A stretch of 36,559 nt of DNA from JAWLCA01 sp050485905 (lineage in GTDB: Bacteria; Pseudomonadota; Alphaproteobacteria; Rhodobacterales; Rhodobacteraceae). The position numbers were made by a program, and so were the translations under genes. Under the pieces are notes generated by a model. The model searched no databases, had not been told where the DNA came from, and saw only the letters and a program-made list of their open reading frames with translations. Each line of letters begins with the position of its first letter. The first letter of the stretch is position 1. The stretch is from assembly GCA_050485905.1 (NCBI GenBank), contig JBJHCH010000026.1, positions 1 to 36,559 on the forward strand, given 5' to 3'. Positions 32,042-36,559 of this stretch are shown one piece after another.

Positions 32042-33412
32042 TCAGCCCAGTACCTCGGCAATCGCCTCGGCCGTGGCGGCAGCGACAGTGTCGGCCTCCG
32101 CCCGCGTCAGGCAGAGCGGCGGGGCGTAGCCGATGATGTCACCCTGCGGCATTGCCCGCGCGACTACCCCGCGCCGCGCCATTGCGCCCACGATCTTGGC
32201 GCAGGTGCCCGCCTTGGGATCGAAGAAGCGCCGCGCCGCCCGATCTTCGACCAGTTCGACGGAACTGAGCATGCCGACGCCGCGCACCTCACCCACGTTC
32301 GGATGATCGCCCACCGCCTCGGTCAGCACCTTGGTCAGGTACGCGCCGACGGTGCCAGCGTTCTCGACCAGCCCAAGACTGTCGATCAGCTTCAGGTTGG
32401 CGATCCCGGCGGCCGCGCCGATGGGATGGGCCGAATAGGTCCAGCCGTGGCCGATCACGCCGAATTCGTCGGTGCCTTGTTCCAGCACTCTCCACATCTT
32501 CTCGGATACGATGGAGCCCGAAAGCGGCGCATAGGCTGAGGTCAAGCCCTTTGCGACGGTAATCAGGTCAGCCTTCAGGTTGTAATGGGTGGACCCGAAC
32601 ATCGTGCCGATGCGGCCGAAGCCAGTCACGACCTCGTCCACGATCAGCAGGATGTCGTGGCGCGCCAGAACCCCTTGCACGCGGTCCCAGTATCCTGCCG
32701 GCGGCGGCACGATGCCCCCGGTGCCCAGCACCGGTTCTCCGATAAAGGCAGCGATGGTATCAGCGCCCTCGCGTGCGATCATGGCTTCCAGATCCGCGAT
32801 CAGCGAGTCGGTGAACTCCGCCTCGGACATCGCGTCGTCGGTGCGGCGATAGTAATAGGGTGACGCGGTGTGCAGGATGCGGTCCAGCGGCAGATCGAAC
32901 TTCTTGTGGAACAGTTCCAGCCCCGTCAGCGAGCCGGTGATCAGGCCCGACCCGTGATAGCCGCGCTGGCGCGAGATGATCTTCTTTTTCTCGGGCCGGC
33001 CAAGGATGTTGTTGTAGTACCAGACCAGCTTGATGTTGGTCTCGTTCGCATCCGATCCGCCGAGGCCGAAATAGACCTTCGACATGTGATCCGGCGCGCG
33101 GTCCAGGATCATCTTGGACAGCGTGATCGATGCCTCGGTGCCATGACCGGCGTAGGCATGGTAATAGGCCAGTTCGCGCGCCTGTTCGGCGATGGCTTCC
33201 GCGATCTCTTGCCGGCCATAGCCGACGTTCACGCAGTAAAGCCCGGCAAAGGCGTCAAGCAGGCGGTTGCCGTCACGGTCGACGATATGGCAGCCCTCGC
33301 CCCCCGTCAGGATGCGTTGCGGCGCCTCGCCCCGCGCGAATTGTGCCAGATGGGTCGAGGGATGAAAGAAGTTCTCGCGGTCCCATTGGGCGAGTTCATC
33401 GTTGGTCAGCAT
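32042..33412 (-). CDS. class III PLP-dependent aminotransferase (possible atf/DoeD of ectoine degradation)
   Basis: 456 residues from the ATG at 33412, chosen for AAAGGA six bases upstream. PLP-binding Lys288 lies in 'LITVAKGLTSAYAPLSG', and 'DEVVTGFGR' (259-267) plus 'WTYSAHPIGAAAGIANL' mark the class III (omega-aminotransferase) fold. The N-terminal 'WDRENFFHPSTHLAQFARGE' is specific to a subgroup I associate with diaminobutyrate/omega-amino substrates; taurine, beta-alanine or putrescine remain possible. It follows the semialdehyde dehydrogenase with a 28-base gap and is expected to make the aldehyde that the dehydrogenase oxidises. Confidence 0.8.
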   Translation of the reverse strand: MLTNDELAQWDRENFFHPSTHLAQFARGEAPQRILTGGEGCHIVDRDGNRLLDAFAGLYCVNVGYGRQEIAEAIAEQARELAYYHAYAGHGTEASITLSKMILDRAPDHMSKVYFGLGGSDANETNIKLVWYYNNILGRPEKKKIISRQRGYHGSGLITGSLTGLELFHKKFDLPLDRILHTASPYYYRRTDDAMSEAEFTDSLIADLEAMIAREGADTIAAFIGEPVLGTGGIVPPPAGYWDRVQGVLARHDILLIVDEVVTGFGRIGTMFGSTHYNLKADLITVAKGLTSAYAPLSGSIVSEKMWRVLEQGTDEFGVIGHGWTYSAHPIGAAAGIANLKLIDSLGLVENAGTVGAYLTKVLTEAVGDHPNVGEVRGVGMLSSVELVEDRAARRFFDPKAGTCAKIVGAMARRGVVARAMPQGDIIGYAPPLCLTRAEADTVAAATAEAIAEVLG

Positions 33413-33440
33413 CGGTTGTCCTTTCATGGCGCTGCGGGAC

Positions 33441-34928
33441 TCAACCCCAGTCGCGGCATACGTATTTGATATCGGTGAAAGCTTCGAGCCCAAAGCGCGC
33501 ACCTTCACGCGCCAGACCCGATTGTTTCATGCCGCCAAAAGGGATCGGCGCGCCGGTGACCTTGGTCCGGTTTACGGCCACCATCCCGAACTGCAGTGCG
33601 CGAGAGACGCGATAGATCCGCCGCGGCTCCAGCGTATGAACATAGGCGACCAGCCCGTATTCCGTGTCATTGGCCCGTGCGATAACCTCTACCTCGGAAT
33701 CGAAGGGGGCAACGGCGGCGACAGGGCCAAAGGTTTCCTCGTGCATGATCGCGGCGTCGGCGGGAACGTCCACCAGCAGCGTCGGCTTGTAGAACAGTGG
33801 CCCCTGCGCGTCGCGCGCCCCGCCGACCAGACAGCGCGCACCGCGCGCGACCGCATCGGCGACCTGCGCCTCCTGCTTGGCGACGGCCTTTTCGTTCATC
33901 AGCGGGCCAAGGTCGCGGTCGGCCATCCCGGGGCCGAGGGTCAGCGCCGCGACCCGCTTGGCGAATCTCTCGCAAAAATCGGTGTAGACCGGGCGCTCGA
34001 CAAGGAAGCGGTTGGCGCCAAGACAATCCTGGCCGGTTGTGGCGAACTTCGCCTTCACCGCCTCGTCGACGGCCTGATCCAGATCCGCGTCGGCAAAAAC
34101 AATAAACGGTGCGTGGCCGCCAAGCTCCAGCACCAGCCGCTTTATCGTGTCGGCCGACTGTCGGTAGAGAAGCCGCCCAACTTCTGTAGAGCCGGTAAAG
34201 GAAAGCGCGCGCACGCGCGCATCGCCAACCCATGCGCCCACCACCTCTGGCGCATCGCCGGGAACGACGTTGAAGACGCCTGAGGGCAGGCCGGCGCGGT
34301 CAGCCAGTTCGGCCAGCGCCAGCGCAGAAAGCGGCGTTTCGGCCGAAGGATGAACGACACAGGTGCAGCCAGCCGCCAGCGCGGCGGCGGCCTTGCGCGT
34401 GATCATGGCGCTCGGAAAGTTCCACGGCGTGATCAGCGCGGCAACGCCCACCGGCTCGCGCCACACCTCTACCTCGGCATCAGGCAGATGAGAGGTGACG
34501 CCCTCGATGTTCGGGCGCTTTGCCTCCTCGGCGTAGAACTCCATGAAGCTGGCGGCATAGTCGATCTCGCCCCGCGCTTCGGACAGGGGCTTGCCCTGCT
34601 CGGCGACCATGATCAGCGCCAGATCCTCGCGATTCTGAACCATAAGGTCGTGCCAGCGGCGCAGGGCCTGGCCGCGATCCTGTGGCAGGGCAGCCGCCCA
34701 TGCGGGAAACGCAGCCTGTGCCGCGGCGACCGCCTCGCACGCTTGCGTCGCATCCATCCGAGCGACCGTTGCCACTGTATCGCCGCCCGCCGGGTCCGTG
34801 ACGTCAAAATGCTCTGTCGACCTGACCCAGCCACCAAAGTATCCATCGGTGCGCAGAAGATTGCGGTCAGACAACCTGTCGATCAGCGCGCTGCCCGCCT
34901 TTTGCGTCCTTATGGCCTGTGCCGTCAT
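33441..34928 (-). CDS. succinate-semialdehyde-type NAD(P) aldehyde dehydrogenase
   Basis: 495 residues. The start at 34928 has AAGGGA six bases upstream; the ATG at 34934 is also possible. Catalytic Cys302 is in 'TTGQDCLGANRF' and Glu268 in 'LVLELGGHAPF', with the Rossmann 'TPWNFP' and 'FTGSTEVGRLL'. One oddity: the conserved lysine of 'KP(A/S)E' is His193 ('VVHPSAETPL'), a residue that normally contacts the NAD(P) ribose. It oxidises a semialdehyde (succinate- or aspartate-semialdehyde type) and sits between the AsnC gene and the aminotransferase. Confidence 0.85.
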   Translation of the reverse strand: MTAQAIRTQKAGSALIDRLSDRNLLRTDGYFGGWVRSTEHFDVTDPAGGDTVATVARMDATQACEAVAAAQAAFPAWAAALPQDRGQALRRWHDLMVQNREDLALIMVAEQGKPLSEARGEIDYAASFMEFYAEEAKRPNIEGVTSHLPDAEVEVWREPVGVAALITPWNFPSAMITRKAAAALAAGCTCVVHPSAETPLSALALAELADRAGLPSGVFNVVPGDAPEVVGAWVGDARVRALSFTGSTEVGRLLYRQSADTIKRLVLELGGHAPFIVFADADLDQAVDEAVKAKFATTGQDCLGANRFLVERPVYTDFCERFAKRVAALTLGPGMADRDLGPLMNEKAVAKQEAQVADAVARGARCLVGGARDAQGPLFYKPTLLVDVPADAAIMHEETFGPVAAVAPFDSEVEVIARANDTEYGLVAYVHTLEPRRIYRVSRALQFGMVAVNRTKVTGAPIPFGGMKQSGLAREGARFGLEAFTDIKYVCRDWG

Positions 34929-35015
34929 GGTCATTCCCTTCCCCTGCAATCATCGCTTCGTGATGGTCATTAGCGCGAGGGCAGGAGAGGGAGTCGCCAG
35001 ATCCGAGCGTATCAG

Positions 35016-35028
35016 AGATGAATCATCT
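35016..35028. promoter_or_regulatory. candidate operator upstream of the dehydrogenase-aminotransferase genes
   Basis: AGATGAATCATCT is a palindrome (six-base arms, one central base) in the 115-base gap between the AsnC-type gene and the dehydrogenase. Lrp/AsnC regulators bind such dyads, so it could be the site by which the adjacent regulator controls the pathway. Confidence 0.4.
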
Positions 35029-35043
35029 GTTCCCGGTGTGCCG

Positions 35044-35535
35044 TCAGAAAGATTCATCCAGCAGCGATGCAAGCGGTGGGACGCAGCCGGTCTTGACGTT
35101 CTTGGTGACGACATAGCTGAAGTAGCGTTTGACCCCGGCGCGGCTTTCCAGCAAACCATCAATCAGTACCTGATAGGCGGCAACATCGCGCACGACCACC
35201 TGCATCAGGTAGTCGTAGCCACCGCCAAGCGACCAGCAGTTCACCACCTCGTTGAGGCGGTCAATAGCGCGCTCGAACCTCTGGAAATTCTCGGGCCGAT
35301 GGCTTTCAAGCTCGACCGTGACGAAGACTGTCACATGGGGCGCAATTCGTGACAGCGCGATCTCGGCCCGGTAGCCGGTGATCAGGCCCACGTCTTCCAA
35401 CCGCTTCAGCCGCTGCCAGCAGGGTGTCGCGGTCAGGTTCACACGCTTGGCCAGGTCCGCCTTCGATATCCGGCCCTCTCGTGTGAGGACTGACAGGATC
35501 GCAATATCGCGGTCATCAAGGCCAAGCCGTGTCAT
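35044..35535 (-). CDS. Lrp/AsnC-family transcriptional regulator
   Basis: 163 residues. N-terminal helix-turn-helix: 'LDDRDIAILSVLTREGRISKADLAKRVNLTATPCWQRLKRLEDVGLI'. The C-terminal RAM ligand-binding domain contains 'VTVFVTVELESH' and 'WSLGGGYDYLMQVVVRDVAAYQVLI'. Such proteins sense amino acids and control their catabolism. It is the first of the minus-strand genes, and the order asnC-ssd-atf matches the end of known ectoine-utilisation clusters (for example in Ruegeria). It is divergent from the MocR gene. Confidence 0.88.
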   Translation of the reverse strand: MTRLGLDDRDIAILSVLTREGRISKADLAKRVNLTATPCWQRLKRLEDVGLITGYRAEIALSRIAPHVTVFVTVELESHRPENFQRFERAIDRLNEVVNCWSLGGGYDYLMQVVVRDVAAYQVLIDGLLESRAGVKRYFSYVVTKNVKTGCVPPLASLLDESF

Positions 35536-35592
35536 CGCGCCATCTTCTGCGCGGTCCCGCGCTTGTCAATCGCGATGGGGCTTGCGAATTGA

Positions 35593-35619
35593 TATGATAC
35601 TGGCATGGTAGCAACCATG
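35593..35619 (+). promoter_or_regulatory. -10 box and inverted repeat over the MocR-type start
   Basis: TATGAT (35593-35598) lies six bases before the first ATG (35605), so transcription would begin at or next to the start codon. An inverted repeat CATGGT/ACCATG (35604-35609/35614-35619) straddles the start codons. A -35 box is weak (TCGCGA at 17 bases). It could be an autoregulatory site. Confidence 0.45.
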
Positions 35620-36559
35620 ACAATGTGGCCGCCTCGCTCAGAGATGCTGGGCCGTCCAGCCTATCGGTCGCTTGCGCAGATCATCAGCGCGGCAATTGCC
35701 GCGGGTGAACTTCAGCCCGGTGATCGACTTCCGACTCACCGTGACCTCGCGTTTCGGTTGGGAGTTTCGGTGCAGACGGTCAGCCGGGCATACGATGCCC
35801 TGATCCGCGCCGACGTGATCTCGGGCGAGGTTGGGCGGGGCACCTTTGTCAAGTCGGCGGAGGCTGAAGGGCGTGCGCCGCCCTACCACCGGCTGGATCG
35901 AGACGAGCCTGTGATCGATTGCTCCATGCTGACGCCGGTCATCGGCGATCTTCACGCACGGGCCATGAACGAGACGCTTGCCGAGCTTTCGGGTGATCTG
36001 CCGGCGGAGGCGCTCTTTTCGTTCCGGCCGCGACTTGCGATGCAGGGCCATGCTGAGCGAGGGGCGGAATGGCTTGTCAACTGCGGACTGCGTGTGCGGC
36101 CCGATCACGTTCTGCCCACGAATGGCAATACACCGGCCATGACGATCGCGCTGATGACCGCCGCCCAAGCCGGAGATCTGGTTGTCAGCGAGGCGAGAAG
36201 CCATCACACGCTGAAAGCGACCGTACGCTATCTGGGGCTCAGGCTCGCCGGTCTTCCCTCTGACAACGAGGGTGTGGAGCCGGAAGCCTTTGAGCACGCC
36301 TGCGCCAAGAAAAATGCACGAATACTTTATGTTATGCCGACCGGAAATGGGCCTCTGGCCAACGTGATGGGCGCAGATCGGCGGTCTGCCCTGGTCGAGA
36401 TTGCGCGACGCCATGATGTGGCGATTATCGAGAACGACGCTTGGGGACCGCTTGAGCCGGGGCGCGCAGCGCCCATCGCCGCTTTGGCGCCAGAGCGGAC
36501 CTACTACTTCACCGGGCTAACGAAATCTCTGCTGCCGGGACTGCGCGTCGCCTATCTTG
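35605..36559 (+). CDS. MocR/GntR-type regulator with aminotransferase domain, truncated by the window
   Basis: At least 318 residues; the gene runs off the right edge. A winged helix-turn-helix of the GntR type is at about 20-85 ('IAAGELQPGDRLPTHRDLAFRLGVSVQTVSRAYDALIRADVISGEVGRGTFV'). A class I aminotransferase-like domain follows, with the PLP-binding Lys307 in 'YYFTGLTKSLLPGLRVAYL'. MocR proteins bind PLP adducts of amino compounds; EnuR (ectoine) and TauR (taurine) are examples. The neighbours make an EnuR-type role possible. No ribosome binding site is visible before any of the first ATGs (35605, 35617, 35623), which would suit a leaderless transcript. Confidence 0.88.
   Translation, partial: MVATMTMWPPRSEMLGRPAYRSLAQIISAAIAAGELQPGDRLPTHRDLAFRLGVSVQTVSRAYDALIRADVISGEVGRGTFVKSAEAEGRAPPYHRLDRDEPVIDCSMLTPVIGDLHARAMNETLAELSGDLPAEALFSFRPRLAMQGHAERGAEWLVNCGLRVRPDHVLPTNGNTPAMTIALMTAAQAGDLVVSEARSHHTLKATVRYLGLRLAGLPSDNEGVEPEAFEHACAKKNARILYVMPTGNGPLANVMGADRRSALVEIARRHDVAIIENDAWGPLEPGRAAPIAALAPERTYYFTGLTKSLLPGLRVAYL

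Overview
The window is GC-rich alphaproteobacterial chromosome, most likely Rhodobacterales (Rhodobacter/Paracoccus-like). Evidence: the run pyrH-frr-uppS-cdsA-rseP-bamA-ompH/skp-fabZ-lpxA-lpxI-lpxB, the use of LpxI rather than LpxH, ThyX, a DksA with only one of the four zinc-finger cysteines, and DUF1194 and DUF2927 proteins. No rRNA, tRNA, CRISPR array, transposase or integrase was seen.

Layout. (1) 1-2084 looks accessory: a Phd/Doc toxin-antitoxin pair, about 300 bases of non-coding palindrome-rich DNA, and an AT-rich orphan RES-domain gene joined to thyX by a GTGA stop/start overlap. (2) 2081-4704: thyX, a glyoxalase I, a DUF1194 secreted protein and a universal stress protein. (3) 4777-12229: an AraC regulator and a dipeptide/oligopeptide-type ABC transporter (Tat-exported binding protein, two permeases, fused double ATPase). 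A 24-codon membrane-peptide gene on the opposite strand, with its own ribosome binding site and terminator, sits between permease and ATPase. (4) 12340-24734: miaA, then the envelope/housekeeping run. dxr, which usually lies between cdsA and rseP, is absent, and lpxD is not in the window. A 45-codon membrane-peptide gene lies before bamA, downstream of a dyad-rich regulatory region. (5) 24741-28755: a minus-strand operon with MoxR AAA+ ATPase, GNAT acetyltransferase, DUF2927 lipoprotein, 54-aa membrane protein and CoxE-like VWA protein, joined by overlaps or gaps of at most four bases. This is the best candidate for an undescribed multi-gene system. (6) 28939-36559: dksA, a DapA-superfamily lyase/aldolase, a phosphonate-monoesterase-like sulfatase, a class III aminotransferase, a succinate-semialdehyde-type dehydrogenase, an Lrp/AsnC regulator and a truncated MocR regulator. 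The order asnC-ssd-atf beside a MocR gene resembles the end of ectoine/hydroxyectoine utilisation clusters, but the core genes of that pathway are not in the window.

How the genes work together. FrR, PyrH, UppS, CdsA, RseP, BamA, Skp, FabZ and LpxA/I/B cover ribosome recycling, UMP phosphorylation, undecaprenyl and phospholipid precursors, envelope stress proteolysis, outer-membrane protein assembly and lipid A synthesis. MoxR and VWA proteins typically act as a chaperone pair on membrane or metal-enzyme complexes; here they are coupled to a predicted lipoprotein and a small membrane protein. The right-hand genes look like a catabolic module for an amino compound. All calls come from reading the sequence; no database search was run.
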